Source: an uncultured Sphingomonas sp.
Lineage (GTDB): Bacteria; Pseudomonadota; Alphaproteobacteria; Sphingomonadales; Sphingomonadaceae
Reading direction: 5' to 3'
DNA length: 64,000 nucleotides
Assembly (NCBI RefSeq): GCF_913776855.1
Contig: NZ_CAJYQD010000020.1
Coordinates: forward strand, 57,939-121,938
In this document: piece by piece, positions 1 through 10,885 of the stretch
Layout: each line of letters begins with the position of its first letter
How positions within the stretch are numbered: position 1 is the first letter of the stretch
Notes under the pieces: model-generated
What the model saw: the letters and a program-made list of their open reading frames with translations, nothing else
Told to the model about the DNA's origin: nothing
Database searches by the model: none
Made by a program: the position numbers and the translations under genes

Positions 1-546
1 GTACTGGGCGACGATGCCGGCACGCTGGCAGTCATCGCCGCCGTCATCGTCGCGATCGGGCTTGCCTGGCTGCTGTTCCGCATCGTCGCCATCGCGGTCA
101 TCGGCCTGTTCGCCGACGAAGTGGTCGAGGCGGTCGAGGCGAAACATTATCCCGCCGCGCTGGCGACCGCCCGCCCGGTACCGATCGGCCGATCGCTTGC
201 AATGGGCGGAAAATCGATCCTGCGGACGGTGGCCGTGAACCTGTTCTTCGTGCCGCTCTACCTCCTGTTGCTCGCGACCGGGATCGGGACGGCGGCGGTG
301 TTCTTCGTCGTCAATGGCTGGCTGTTGGGGCGCGACCTGTCGGATATGGTCGCCGCGCGCCACCTGCCCCCCGCCGCGATGCCCGCCGAGCGACGGGCAA
401 GCGGCGGACGACGGTTTCTTCTCGGGCTGGTGGGAACCGGATTGCTGTTAATACCGTTTGTGAATTTCGTTGCGCCGCTGATCGGCGCGGCGATGGCGAC
501 GCATGGCTTTCATCGACGCCGCGGCAAGGGGGTCGGGAATGCGTAG
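1..546 (+). CDS. EI24/CysZ-like membrane protein, 5' end outside window
   Basis: The reading frame is open from base 1, so the N-terminus lies outside the window. The visible 181 residues contain three or more hydrophobic helices: an Ile/Val/Ala-rich one at the start, one around FFVPLYLLLLATGIGTAAVF, and one near the end around LIPFVNFVAPLIGAAMA. The segment NGWLLGRDL followed by a Pro/Ala linker and a final helix is typical of the EI24 domain family, which includes the sulfate permease CysZ. Sphingomonad members are uncharacterised, so sulfate transport should not be assumed. The stop overlaps the start of the next gene by 8 bases, suggesting translational coupling. Confidence 0.75.
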   Translation, partial: VLGDDAGTLAVIAAVIVAIGLAWLLFRIVAIAVIGLFADEVVEAVEAKHYPAALATARPVPIGRSLAMGGKSILRTVAVNLFFVPLYLLLLATGIGTAAVFFVVNGWLLGRDLSDMVAARHLPPAAMPAERRASGGRRFLLGLVGTGLLLIPFVNFVAPLIGAAMATHGFHRRRGKGVGNA

Positions 547-916
547 CGTTGGGATCAGCGTAGGCTTGGCGCTGGCCGTCTCCGCCTGCGCCTCGCCCGG
601 TCCCGTCGTGCGCCAGAACGCCCTGCCCGCGCCGCCCAGGCCCAGCTATGGCACCGTCGGCCTCGAACGGGTGATGGGGCAGAACGCCAATGCGCTGACC
701 CAGCTGTTCGGCCAACCGCTGCTCGACCTGACCGAAGGGGCCGGGCGCAAGCTGCAGTTCGGATCGAATATCTGCGTTCTCGACGCCTATCTCTACGCCC
801 CGCAGCAAGGCGGCGTGCCTGTGGTCAGCCATGTCGATGCACGCCAGCGCAGCGGCGCACCGATCGACCGCGCCAGCTGCGTCGCGGCGTTGACCCGGCG
901 CGACGGCGGACGGTGA
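539..916 (+). CDS. small putative lipoprotein, function unknown
   Basis: Encodes 125 residues starting MRSVGISVGLALAVSAC. This is a short hydrophobic signal ending in a lipobox-like VSAC, so it is probably lipidated and anchored in the envelope. The mature part has a Pro-rich stretch and then a compact domain containing GQNANALTQLFGQP and three further Cys residues. I do not recognise a characterised family; similar small lipoproteins occur in sphingomonads. The ATG at 539 is chosen because it places the lipobox correctly and overlaps the preceding stop by 8 bases. An upstream in-frame start would bury the signal peptide. Confidence 0.7.
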   Translation: MRSVGISVGLALAVSACASPGPVVRQNALPAPPRPSYGTVGLERVMGQNANALTQLFGQPLLDLTEGAGRKLQFGSNICVLDAYLYAPQQGGVPVVSHVDARQRSGAPIDRASCVAALTRRDGGR

Positions 917-926
917 ATTCCAATAA

Positions 927-938
927 TGCTGCAATTGC
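927..938 (+). promoter_or_regulatory. EPS-associated motif, copy 1 (TGCTGCAATTGC)
   Basis: This variant of the motif TGCYGC-N3-GCR carries one extra base in the spacer. It lies just upstream of a candidate -35 element and about 105 bases before the mannose-1-phosphate guanylyltransferase gene. Its weight comes from the related copies upstream of other polysaccharide genes in the window. Confidence 0.4.
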
Positions 939-949
939 GAAATAGCGTT

Positions 950-978
950 TTGACCGATAGGACCGGTACAGTAACAAT
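950..978 (+). promoter_or_regulatory. candidate sigma-70-type promoter for the GDP-mannose genes
   Basis: TTGACC at 950-955 is followed after 16-17 bases by TAACAA/AACAAT at 972-978. This is a plausible vegetative promoter about 65 bases upstream of the guanylyltransferase start, in the only sizeable gap between the lipoprotein gene and that gene. Assignment is by eye only. Confidence 0.4.
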
Positions 979-1041
979 AAATCGCTACGGCGCGGCAATA
1001 GCCGACGGCTCTGCTTTCCAATTCTTTGCACAGGAACCTGC

Positions 1042-2088
1042 GTGACCATGCCGACGATCGTACCCGTGATCCTTTCCGGTGGCTCGGGCACCCGCCTGTG
1101 GCCGATGTCGACCCCGGAAACCCCCAAGCAGATGCTGGCGCTGACCGCAGAGGCGACGATGCTGCAGCTGACCGCACAGCGGGCGGTCGGGGACGATTTC
1201 GACGCGCCGATCATCGTCGCCAATGCCCGCCATGCCGACATGATCGACGAGCAGCTGGGCGCGGTAGATGCCACACCCAGCGCGGTGATCCTCGAACCGG
1301 CCGGCCGCAACACCGCGCCCGCCATCGCGCTTGCCGCCCTTGCCGCCGGGACGCCCGATGCGGTGCTGCTGGTGATGCCGTCCGACCATGTGATCGCCGA
1401 CGTGCCCGCATTCCACATGGCGGTGCAGCGGGCGCTGCCCAAGGTGCAGGACGGCTGGCTTGCGACCTTCGGCATTTCGCCCGACGCGCCGGAGACCGGC
1501 TATGGCTGGATTCAGGCCGGCGAAGAGATTGCCGAGGGCGTCCACCGCGTCGCGCGCTTCGTCGAAAAGCCGCCGCTCGACGCGGCGCAGGCGATGCTGG
1601 CGGCGGGTGACCATGTTTGGAACGGCGGCATCTTCCTGTTCCGCGCCGACCGTTATCTGGCCGAGCTTGGCCAGCACGAGCCGGCGATGCTGGCGGCGTG
1701 TGAACGCGCGATGGAGCGGGCTGAGCGCACCGGCAACCGCATCGCCCCCGATGCCGCCGCCTTTGCCGAGGCGCCGTCGCAGTCGATCGACTATGCCGTG
1801 ATGGAAAAGGCGGACCGCGTAGTCGTCGTACCGGTCGCGATGGGCTGGAACGATCTGGGCAGCTGGGACGCGCTACACAGCATCAGCGAACGCGACGCGA
1901 CCGGCAACGCGCATCGTGGCGAAGTGCTGGCGATCGACACCCGCGATTGCCTGGTGCGGACCGACGGTATCCGCATCCGCATGGTCGGTGTGTCCGACCT
2001 GATCGTCGTCGCCAGCGGCAACGACCTGCTGATCCTGCCGCGCGGCCAGAGCCAGAACGTCAAGAAGCTGGTCGAAGCGCTGAAATAA
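1042..2088 (+). CDS. manC: mannose-1-phosphate guanylyltransferase (monofunctional)
   Basis: Converts mannose-1-phosphate and GTP to GDP-mannose in the cytoplasm. The 348-residue protein begins with the nucleotidyltransferase signature GGSGTRLWP (residues 13-21) followed by PKQ (28-30). Further family segments are FVEKPP, WNGGIFLF and WNDLGSWDAL. It ends soon after the short beta-helix-like region, so it lacks the C-terminal phosphomannose isomerase domain of the bifunctional ~470-residue ManC/AlgA enzymes. Translation may start at GTG 1042 or ATG 1048. The phosphomannomutase gene follows 51 bases downstream on the same strand, so the two likely form a GDP-mannose supply operon for the polysaccharide island to the right. 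Confidence 0.93.
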   Translation: MTMPTIVPVILSGGSGTRLWPMSTPETPKQMLALTAEATMLQLTAQRAVGDDFDAPIIVANARHADMIDEQLGAVDATPSAVILEPAGRNTAPAIALAALAAGTPDAVLLVMPSDHVIADVPAFHMAVQRALPKVQDGWLATFGISPDAPETGYGWIQAGEEIAEGVHRVARFVEKPPLDAAQAMLAAGDHVWNGGIFLFRADRYLAELGQHEPAMLAACERAMERAERTGNRIAPDAAAFAEAPSQSIDYAVMEKADRVVVVPVAMGWNDLGSWDALHSISERDATGNAHRGEVLAIDTRDCLVRTDGIRIRMVGVSDLIVVASGNDLLILPRGQSQNVKKLVEALK

Positions 2089-2139
2089 TCCCGGCCGGGC
2101 GGCCCGGACGCCGCCCCGCCCCCGTTCCCGGAGTATCAC

Positions 2140-2886
2140 ATGAAGCAACTGGTAGCCTTCGACCTCGACGGCACGCTGGCCGAAAGCAAGCAGCAGCTGA
2201 CCGAGCCGATGGGCGAAGCGCTGGCCGACCTGCTCGGTGTCGCGCATGTCGCGATCATCTCGGGCGGCGACTGGCCGCAGTTCGAAAAGCAGGTGGCGAC
2301 GCGCCTGCCCGAACGCGCCGACCTGTCGCGGCTGTGGATGATGCCGACCAGCGGCACCAAGCTCTACACCTATGGTGATGGCCGCTGGAACACGGTCTAT
2401 GCCGACCTGTTCGATGACGCGACCAAGACCAAGATCCTCGAGGCGTTCGACGCCGCGCTGGAAGCGACCGGTTTCGTCCCCGAACAGACCTGGGGCGAAC
2501 GGATCGAGGATCGCGGCAGCCAGATCACCTTCTCGGCACTGGGACAGCAGGCGCCGATCGACGCCAAGGAACATTGGGACCCCAAGTTCGAGAAGCGCAA
2601 GATCATCCAGGCCGACCTGAAGCAGCGCCTGCCGGGCCTATCGATCAACATGGGTGGTGCCACGTCGATCGACATCACCAAGGAGGGCGTCGACAAGGCG
2701 ACCGGCCTCGCCAAGCTGGCCGATATCAGCGGCATCGCGACCGACGACATGCTGTTCATCGGCGACGCGATCTTCCCCGGCGGCAACGACTATGCACCCA
2801 AGGCCGCTGGAATGGACACGGTCAAGATCCGCGACCCGCAGGAAACGCTGGCCGTGATCGAGGCGATCGTCGCCTGCCAGAAGTGA
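2140..2886 (+). CDS. phosphomannomutase, HAD-IIB (eukaryotic PMM-like) type
   Basis: Interconverts mannose-6-phosphate and mannose-1-phosphate, the step before GDP-mannose formation. The 248-residue protein has the HAD nucleophile motif DLDGT (residues 8-12). Its C-terminal segment contains GGATSIDITKEGVDK and FIGDAIFPGGNDY, which match the eukaryotic PMM consensus (substrate loop, then a GD...GGND metal-binding loop). This differs from the alpha-D-phosphohexomutase AlgC/ManB type usual in bacteria; that family is represented in this window by the phosphoglucomutase at 59320. Position directly after manC supports the role. The start ATG follows a purine-rich GGAG. Confidence 0.88.
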   Translation: MKQLVAFDLDGTLAESKQQLTEPMGEALADLLGVAHVAIISGGDWPQFEKQVATRLPERADLSRLWMMPTSGTKLYTYGDGRWNTVYADLFDDATKTKILEAFDAALEATGFVPEQTWGERIEDRGSQITFSALGQQAPIDAKEHWDPKFEKRKIIQADLKQRLPGLSINMGGATSIDITKEGVDKATGLAKLADISGIATDDMLFIGDAIFPGGNDYAPKAAGMDTVKIRDPQETLAVIEAIVACQK

Positions 2887-2897
2887 TCCGGCCCCCT

Positions 2898-2917
2898 GCC
2901 CCGCAAGTGTGCGGGGC
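2898..2917 (+). terminator. GC-rich hairpin after the phosphomannomutase gene
   Basis: GCCCCGC, a six-base loop, and GCGGGGC form a perfect 7-bp stem 12 bases past the stop codon. There is no clear T-run after it, so it is a possible rather than a strong intrinsic terminator. Confidence 0.45.
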
Positions 2918-3113
2918 GGGTTGGCGGGCCAAAGTTCACTAAGTTCACACTCGCGGTGTGTTTGTGCAGGTGTTGTGATCCCGGCGGCGCGAGTCCGCAT
3001 GGTTCAACGATTTAAAAGAGCCGGTCGAACGATGACATGGGCGGTGCGATGTAGGAAAGTTCTGCACATCGCGACCTTCCTGCCTCGAAATCCGCGCAGC
3101 ATACCCTCGTCTC

Positions 3114-3974
3114 TCAGCGAGCGGCCCCTGCTACCTGCGGTCCGTCCGATGAAAAATGACGTCGTGCTGCTTCAACCGCTGCATTGAGTGCCTGCGCTTC
3201 CTCACGCGCCAATGCCTGCATACGCTCCGACAGATTCATGTGAAGATCGGGGTGACATTCTTTCAAACATGACCGATACGCCCGTTCGGCATCCGCCAGC
3301 GTTGCTGTATCGCTCAACTTCAATTTCGTACGCCACCAATTACCAGAATTGGACTGGAATGGCGGATCAGGCTCGTTATCCTGGTCGGGCGTGTCGCCCA
3401 CCCTAGAACTATTCTGCTCGCCGCTCCACACGTTCCCTAATTCGCGCAGGCGTTCGGCGGCTTGTGCCAGGATATCCGCCTGATCTTGTCGAGCAATGTC
3501 CATCTGGCGTTCGGTACGGTATCGTTTCAGACGCCCATACCAAGCGCGACTTCCAATTGCAGCGCCAGCTATTATCGCTGCCCACCAACTATACTGCCAA
3601 CCGGCCAGACCGACCGCACCGATCGCCGCCAGTTCGAGGACGGCATTGGGAACGGCGGCAATCCGATCGCGAATGCGGGGAACGACCTTGGCCGGGATAT
3701 TGGATGCGACGTAGATTTTCCGCGCCTTATCGGACGTGTAGGCAATCCAGGCGCCGACCTCTTCTCCCAGTCCGCCGACTTGTTGAATGACGTAGAGCGG
3801 ATCACCTGCGGTAAGCCGTAAGTCGCGCGGGACAAACTGGTTGCGGAACGCGGAACCTGTGTCGGCCCAGACGCCATATATATCCACATAGCGGTAATCG
3901 TCGGTCCGGCAGATTTCATCGACAATCGCCACACGCTCCACATAGCGATTCAGTCTGGACTGCAATTCACCCAT
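3114..3974 (-). CDS. membrane-anchored J-domain protein, function unknown
   Basis: About 286 residues. The C-terminal ~65 residues resemble a J domain: a helix with AERAYRSCLKE followed by the diagnostic HPD, then a long Ala-rich helix. J domains stimulate Hsp70 ATPase activity. A hydrophobic segment around GAVGLAGWQYSWWAAIIAGA in the middle predicts a membrane anchor, and the N-terminal ~130 residues match no family I know. I chose the ATG at 3974, preceded by GAGGGGA, over a TTG at 4010 that lacks a ribosome-binding site. The surrounding DNA looks less GC-rich than its neighbours, with short orphan intergenic tracts on both sides, so it may be a recent acquisition. The partner chaperone is unknown. 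Confidence 0.7.
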   Translation of the reverse strand: MGELQSRLNRYVERVAIVDEICRTDDYRYVDIYGVWADTGSAFRNQFVPRDLRLTAGDPLYVIQQVGGLGEEVGAWIAYTSDKARKIYVASNIPAKVVPRIRDRIAAVPNAVLELAAIGAVGLAGWQYSWWAAIIAGAAIGSRAWYGRLKRYRTERQMDIARQDQADILAQAAERLRELGNVWSGEQNSSRVGDTPDQDNEPDPPFQSNSGNWWRTKLKLSDTATLADAERAYRSCLKECHPDLHMNLSERMQALAREEAQALNAAVEAARRHFSSDGPQVAGAAR

Positions 3975-4071
3975 CGATCCCGTTTCCCCTCTGATACCGC
4001 GCGATAACAAGGAGTTCCAAACGGCGACATACCAGTCATAGCTAATGACTATTCATCTTGCTCCAACGAAA

Positions 4072-4105
4072 AGGGCCGCGCCTCCCTCTCGGAAGACGCG
4101 GCCCT
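4072..4105 (-). terminator. rho-independent terminator of acnA
   Basis: On the minus strand AGGGCCGCG pairs with CGCGGCCCT across a 16-base loop and is followed by TTTCGTT. It sits 24 bases past the aconitase stop codon. Confidence 0.8.
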
Positions 4106-4128
4106 CATCAGCCGTCAGGCGTCAGCGC

Positions 4129-6804
<2,676 letters not shown>

Positions 6805-7008
6805 GCGGGGTCCTTCCCAGTTGGTCATGGCAGCCCGGCCCGGTCGGAGCGGCTAGTCCGCTCGCAAGGCCCGCCGCACATGCGAATACGAGCGATAACC
6901 GCTGCGCCGTAGCAAGTGTCGGCACCGGGGGGAAGGGTGTCGTGCCCGCATAATTTACGCGAAAGGTCAATCACTTTTGATCGGCATTCGCATTAGCAAG
7001 AATCGGCG

Positions 7009-8103
7009 TTACGGAATCCCGGTACCGAGATTGGGTCGGCGATAGAAGCGGGCAAGCAACGGCTTCTCGATCGCGAAGTGGACGACGAACGACCCGATCA
7101 CCGCCGCGACCACCGTCCCTGCCCAGAACGCCCAGGGCGCATGGTCGAACAGGCCGATCTTCGCCGCCACCGCATCGGTCACGCGAATCGTCACCGGGTG
7201 CGACAGGTACAGCGCGTAGGACGCATCGCCCCCCAGCACGAGCAGCGTCATCCAGTGGCCATGCTCACCGCGCGGCTCCAGCCCGAACACCGCGCCGCCC
7301 AGGATCAGCGCGGCGGGAATGCCGCCGGTCCACAACCGCCAGATGTGGTCGTACAGGTCGAGTTGATAGCTGACGACCGCCAGCATCAGCCCGGCGAAGA
7401 CCATCGTCCAGCCAACCGGACGCGATACTCGCCACCCGCGCAGGAACGCGGCGGCCAGGCCGATGCCGAACAGGAATTCGCCGATGATCGGATAGCCCCA
7501 GAAATGCAGCATCGACCAAGACGGCGGCACCACCTGTCCCATCACGATCAGCCCGACGATCAGCGCGACGACGACGCCCAAGCCGGTCCGCCGGGAAAAG
7601 CCCAGTGCCAGCGCGAACAGCGCATAGAACAGCATCTCGTAATTTATCGTCCAGCCGAGCGTGAACACCGGGAAGCAATATTCCCCGCATACCGGCCCCG
7701 GCAGGAACAGGTAGGAGAACAGGACATTGGTCCACGGCAGGTCGATCGCCCCGGTCGCGAGGCCGACCGCCAGTACCAGCGTGGTGAACAGCCAGTACAT
7801 CGGCACCACCCGCACGATCCGGCGGCGCAGGAAGGTGGCCGTCGCACCCGGCTTCGCGAACCGGTCGTGCATCAGGTAATACATGACGAAGCCCGAGATG
7901 ACGAAGAACACGTCGACCCCCAGTCCCCAGTCGAGCGGTACGAAGGCATAGCGCCCCGCCCCCGCGCTCAGTCGTTCGAGCAGCGCGTGCTGCGTATGCC
8001 CGATCAGTACGAGGAACGCGGCGAAGAACCGCAATATCTGAAGCGAATCGAGCCGCGAGGCCGCCTTTGCTGCTGTCGTCACGACCCGCTGTTCCTTCTG
8101 CAT
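7009..8103 (-). CDS. acyltransferase family 3 (OafA/YrhL-like) membrane protein
   Basis: A 364-residue polytopic protein with about ten hydrophobic segments. The family-typical N-terminus is LDSLQILRFFAAFLVLIGHT, containing the conserved RFFAA and a catalytic-type His. The segment DVFFVISGFVMYYL (residues ~60-75) is another hallmark. Family members transfer acetyl or other acyl groups to sugars on the periplasmic side, so this protein probably decorates the exopolysaccharide. The start at 8103 puts the first helix near the N-terminus; a frame open further upstream to 8295 would overlap the divergent flippase gene. It shares a 145-base divergent control region with that gene. Confidence 0.87.
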   Translation of the reverse strand: MQKEQRVVTTAAKAASRLDSLQILRFFAAFLVLIGHTQHALLERLSAGAGRYAFVPLDWGLGVDVFFVISGFVMYYLMHDRFAKPGATATFLRRRIVRVVPMYWLFTTLVLAVGLATGAIDLPWTNVLFSYLFLPGPVCGEYCFPVFTLGWTINYEMLFYALFALALGFSRRTGLGVVVALIVGLIVMGQVVPPSWSMLHFWGYPIIGEFLFGIGLAAAFLRGWRVSRPVGWTMVFAGLMLAVVSYQLDLYDHIWRLWTGGIPAALILGGAVFGLEPRGEHGHWMTLLVLGGDASYALYLSHPVTIRVTDAVAAKIGLFDHAPWAFWAGTVVAAVIGSFVVHFAIEKPLLARFYRRPNLGTGIP

Positions 8104-8165
8104 CCCGCCATCGCCCCTATCCGCCGGACGCTTTACGCATCGTGCATAATCGCCTAGCGCAATTT

Positions 8166-8177
8166 TGCAGTGCAGCA
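8166..8177 (-). promoter_or_regulatory. EPS-associated motif, copy 2 (TGCTGCACTGCA)
   Basis: Perfect match to TGCYGC-N3-GCR on the minus strand, centrally placed in the divergent region between the acyltransferase (start 8103) and flippase (start 8249) genes. A regulator bound here could control both. Confidence 0.5.
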
Positions 8178-8248
8178 ATATCGTTCGGTCGCCTGGTTCG
8201 GCAGATTTCCGGCTTGCTGATCCGGCTGAATGGAGTGATCGATAGGCC

Positions 8249-9538
8249 ATGGCGGGGGTAGCGGGCAAATTGATGCGCGGCGGGTTGCCCAACATGGCGA
8301 TCCGCGGGTCGCAGCTGTTCTTCCGCTTCGCCCTGTCCTTCTACATCGTCAGCCAGCTGGGGCTGGAGGCAGCCGGCATCTATGGCCTGGCGATCGGGGC
8401 GATCGGCATCGTGCCGGCGACGGTCGGCTGGGGCCTGAACTATTTCGTATCGCGCGAGGTCGTCGGCCACACCCCGGCGACGGCGGCGGGGATGATCCGC
8501 GACCGGCTGACCATCTCGATCGCGTCGCTGCTGGCCGGCACGATCGTCGCCGTGCCGGTGCTGGCGTGGATGACCGGGGGGTTGAGCGAAACGGCGATCC
8601 TGATCCTGATCCTGTTGTGGCTGGAGACGCTGGCGCTCGACATCTACATGCCGATGATCGGGCTGGAGATGGCGCTGTTTGCCAATGTCATGGTCTTCAT
8701 TCGGTCGGCGCTGTGGATTCCGATCGTCGTCGCCATCGGCTTTCTCTATCCACCGCTGCAGACGCTGAACGCGATCTTCATCGGCTGGATCGCCAGCCAT
8801 TTCGTGGCGCTCGCCATGCTGGGCGTGCATCTGCGCCGCTGGCCGATCGGCGAGGGGTTGCGGGAGCGGATGCAGCTCGGCCGGCTGGGCCAGCGTGTGC
8901 GGACCGCATGGTATATCTATTTCAGCGATCTGGGGATCGTCGGCCTTGGCTATGCCGACCGCTTCATCCTGAACGCGCTGCTGGGGCTGGTCGCGACCGG
9001 GATCTACAGCTTCTATTTCTCGATCACCAATGCGCTCCAGACGCTCATCACCACCGCCGTCGTGCAACTGGCGCTGCCGCGCATGGTGCGGGCGGCGCGA
9101 GGCGGCGACGGCGCCGAATGGCGCGCCGAGCTGCGGCGGCAGATGGGGAAGACGCTGGCCTATTCCGGGGTGCTGGCCGTGGCGATCTTCGCTGCGACCG
9201 AGGTGATCTTTCGCGTCAGCCCGGAGGGGCGCTTCCCGGTCGATCGCACGCTGCTGGTGGTGATGCTGCTGGCCGCGATCGTCCGGTCGGCATCCGACCT
9301 GCTGAACGTGGCGATCACCAGCATGGGGCGCGACCATGCCTATGCCGCGACCAATGTCGTCGGCGTCCTGCTCGCGCTGGCGTTCGGGGCCGGGTTCATG
9401 TGGGCGTTCGGGCTGATCGGGGCCGGGCTGTCGGCGGTCGCGACTGCCGGCGCGCTGCTGGTGATCCGCCTCGTCTATCTGCGCCATGTCGGGGGCGGCG
9501 CGGTGGTTACCGCCGCCGCCGCGCCGGGTTCGCCATGA
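8249..9538 (+). CDS. Wzx-type polysaccharide flippase
   Basis: A 429-residue protein with about 12 to 14 hydrophobic segments spread over its whole length and few large soluble loops, characteristic of the MOP/PST superfamily. It begins MAGVAGKLMRGGLPNMAIRG and shows the usual early pattern of a basic amphipathic start followed by paired helices. Such proteins flip undecaprenyl-diphosphate-linked repeat units across the inner membrane. Its place in the island next to glycosyltransferases and an acyltransferase supports assignment as the Wzx of a Wzy-dependent pathway. MurJ is encoded separately at 56646, so this is not the lipid II flippase. Confidence 0.87.
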   Translation: MAGVAGKLMRGGLPNMAIRGSQLFFRFALSFYIVSQLGLEAAGIYGLAIGAIGIVPATVGWGLNYFVSREVVGHTPATAAGMIRDRLTISIASLLAGTIVAVPVLAWMTGGLSETAILILILLWLETLALDIYMPMIGLEMALFANVMVFIRSALWIPIVVAIGFLYPPLQTLNAIFIGWIASHFVALAMLGVHLRRWPIGEGLRERMQLGRLGQRVRTAWYIYFSDLGIVGLGYADRFILNALLGLVATGIYSFYFSITNALQTLITTAVVQLALPRMVRAARGGDGAEWRAELRRQMGKTLAYSGVLAVAIFAATEVIFRVSPEGRFPVDRTLLVVMLLAAIVRSASDLLNVAITSMGRDHAYAATNVVGVLLALAFGAGFMWAFGLIGAGLSAVATAGALLVIRLVYLRHVGGGAVVTAAAAPGSP

Positions 9539-9584
9539 CGCCCCCGGCCCCATGCCCCCCAACCCCCAAACAAGCGGAGTCACG

Positions 9585-10745
9585 ATGGAACGGCTGCTGA
9601 TCCCCACCTTCGAATTTCCGCCCTATGCCGGCGGCGTCGGCACCTTTTGCGTCGAACTGGCGAAGTCGCTGGCGGCACGGGGGTTCGCGGTGACGATCCT
9701 CGCGCCCGATTACGGCAAGGCGCATCATCCCGACGACGCGACCTATCCGTTCCAGGTCGAACGCTTTCCGGCATCGGGCTATTCGGCCAAGGTGCTGCCG
9801 ACCCTGGTCCGCGCGCTGCTGTCGCGGCGCACGCGGTTCGACCGCTGGCTGATCGCCGACTGGCCGTTCATCATCGCCGCCGGCATCGCGCGCATGGTCG
9901 CCCGGCTGCCACCGTTCCGCATCTTCCTGCACGGAACCGACGCGCTGATCCTGGCGCAGGGCAAGGTGCCGAAGCTGCTGCGCACGACCAACGTGTTCGG
10001 CCATGCCGAGGCGGTGATCGCCAACAGCGAATACACGCTGTCGATCGCACGTGCGAACCACCCGTCGCTGGCCAGGACCCCGACCAAGGTCGCGCTGCTG
10101 GGCGTCAATCCCTATTGGTTCGAGGATGCCGGCGACACCGCAGAGGTCAAGGCACGGTTGGGCATTCCCGCCGGCCGGCCGCTGTTGCTCAGCGTATCGC
10201 GCGTCGACGAACGCAAGGGCCACCGGCTGATGATCGCCGCCGTCGCGGCGCTGCCCGACGACCTGCGCCGCGAGGCCGTGTACGTCATCGCCGGACGGCC
10301 GGGCGATGCCGGCTATCAGGCGCGGCTGGAGGCGATGGTGGCGGACACCGACGCGACGATCCTGTTCACCGGCGGGCTGGCACAGGACGACATCCGCGCG
10401 CTCTACGCCAGTGCCGACCTGTTCCTGCTGGTCGGCGAAAACCGCACCGACAAGATCGAGGGCTTCGGGCTGGTCTATCTGGAGGCGGCCGGGCAATCGG
10501 TGCCCAGCATCGCATCGCCGGTCGGCGGCGTGCCCGAAGTCGTGCTGGACGAGGCGACGGGCCTGCTGGTCGACGATCGCGACCCGACGCAGACGACCGC
10601 CGCGATCGTCCGGCTGCTGCGCGACGATGCCACCCGGCGGCAGTTCGGTTCGGCGGCACGCGACCGCGCGCGCACCCTGACCTGGCAACGCTGTGCCGAC
10701 GTCACGATGGACATCGATCCGGCTACGCCGATGCCGTCCGCCTGA
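9585..10745 (+). CDS. glycosyltransferase family 4
   Basis: A 386-residue GT-B enzyme. The N-terminal Rossmann half starts LIPTFEFPPYAGGVGTF, typical of GT4 acceptor-side loops. The C-terminal half contains LSVSRVDERKGH and the nucleotide-sugar site EGFGLVYLEAAG followed by GGVPEVV. Likely adds one sugar to the lipid-linked repeat unit on the cytoplasmic face; donor and linkage cannot be read from sequence. The ATG at 9585 is supported by GGAG seven bases upstream; in-frame upstream codons overlap the flippase gene. The flippase gene ends 46 bases before it. Confidence 0.9.
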   Translation: MERLLIPTFEFPPYAGGVGTFCVELAKSLAARGFAVTILAPDYGKAHHPDDATYPFQVERFPASGYSAKVLPTLVRALLSRRTRFDRWLIADWPFIIAAGIARMVARLPPFRIFLHGTDALILAQGKVPKLLRTTNVFGHAEAVIANSEYTLSIARANHPSLARTPTKVALLGVNPYWFEDAGDTAEVKARLGIPAGRPLLLSVSRVDERKGHRLMIAAVAALPDDLRREAVYVIAGRPGDAGYQARLEAMVADTDATILFTGGLAQDDIRALYASADLFLLVGENRTDKIEGFGLVYLEAAGQSVPSIASPVGGVPEVVLDEATGLLVDDRDPTQTTAAIVRLLRDDATRRQFGSAARDRARTLTWQRCADVTMDIDPATPMPSA

Positions 10746-10885
10746 CCGCCTTGCCGGCAACCGCTTGCCGGTGACGGCAAAAGATTGCCGCCACGGTAAC
10801 CAAACAGGAATACCCTTTCGGAACGAGCGGCGGGATAGAACGGGGTCAGGGACGACATGTCTCGTGTAGTGACCGGGAACCCGAC
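10746..10885. other. intergenic segment with short inverted repeats
   Basis: Contains TTGCCGGCAA and two further TTGCCG/CGGCAA half-copies near 10751-10791, which could form a weak hairpin after the glycosyltransferase gene, then the leader of the PilZ gene. No clear promoter seen. Confidence 0.35.

Noticed and set aside
2975..3010. A tRNA-like stretch near GGTTCAACG
   Set aside because: No acceptor, D or anticodon stems can be formed; only the T-loop-like string is present.
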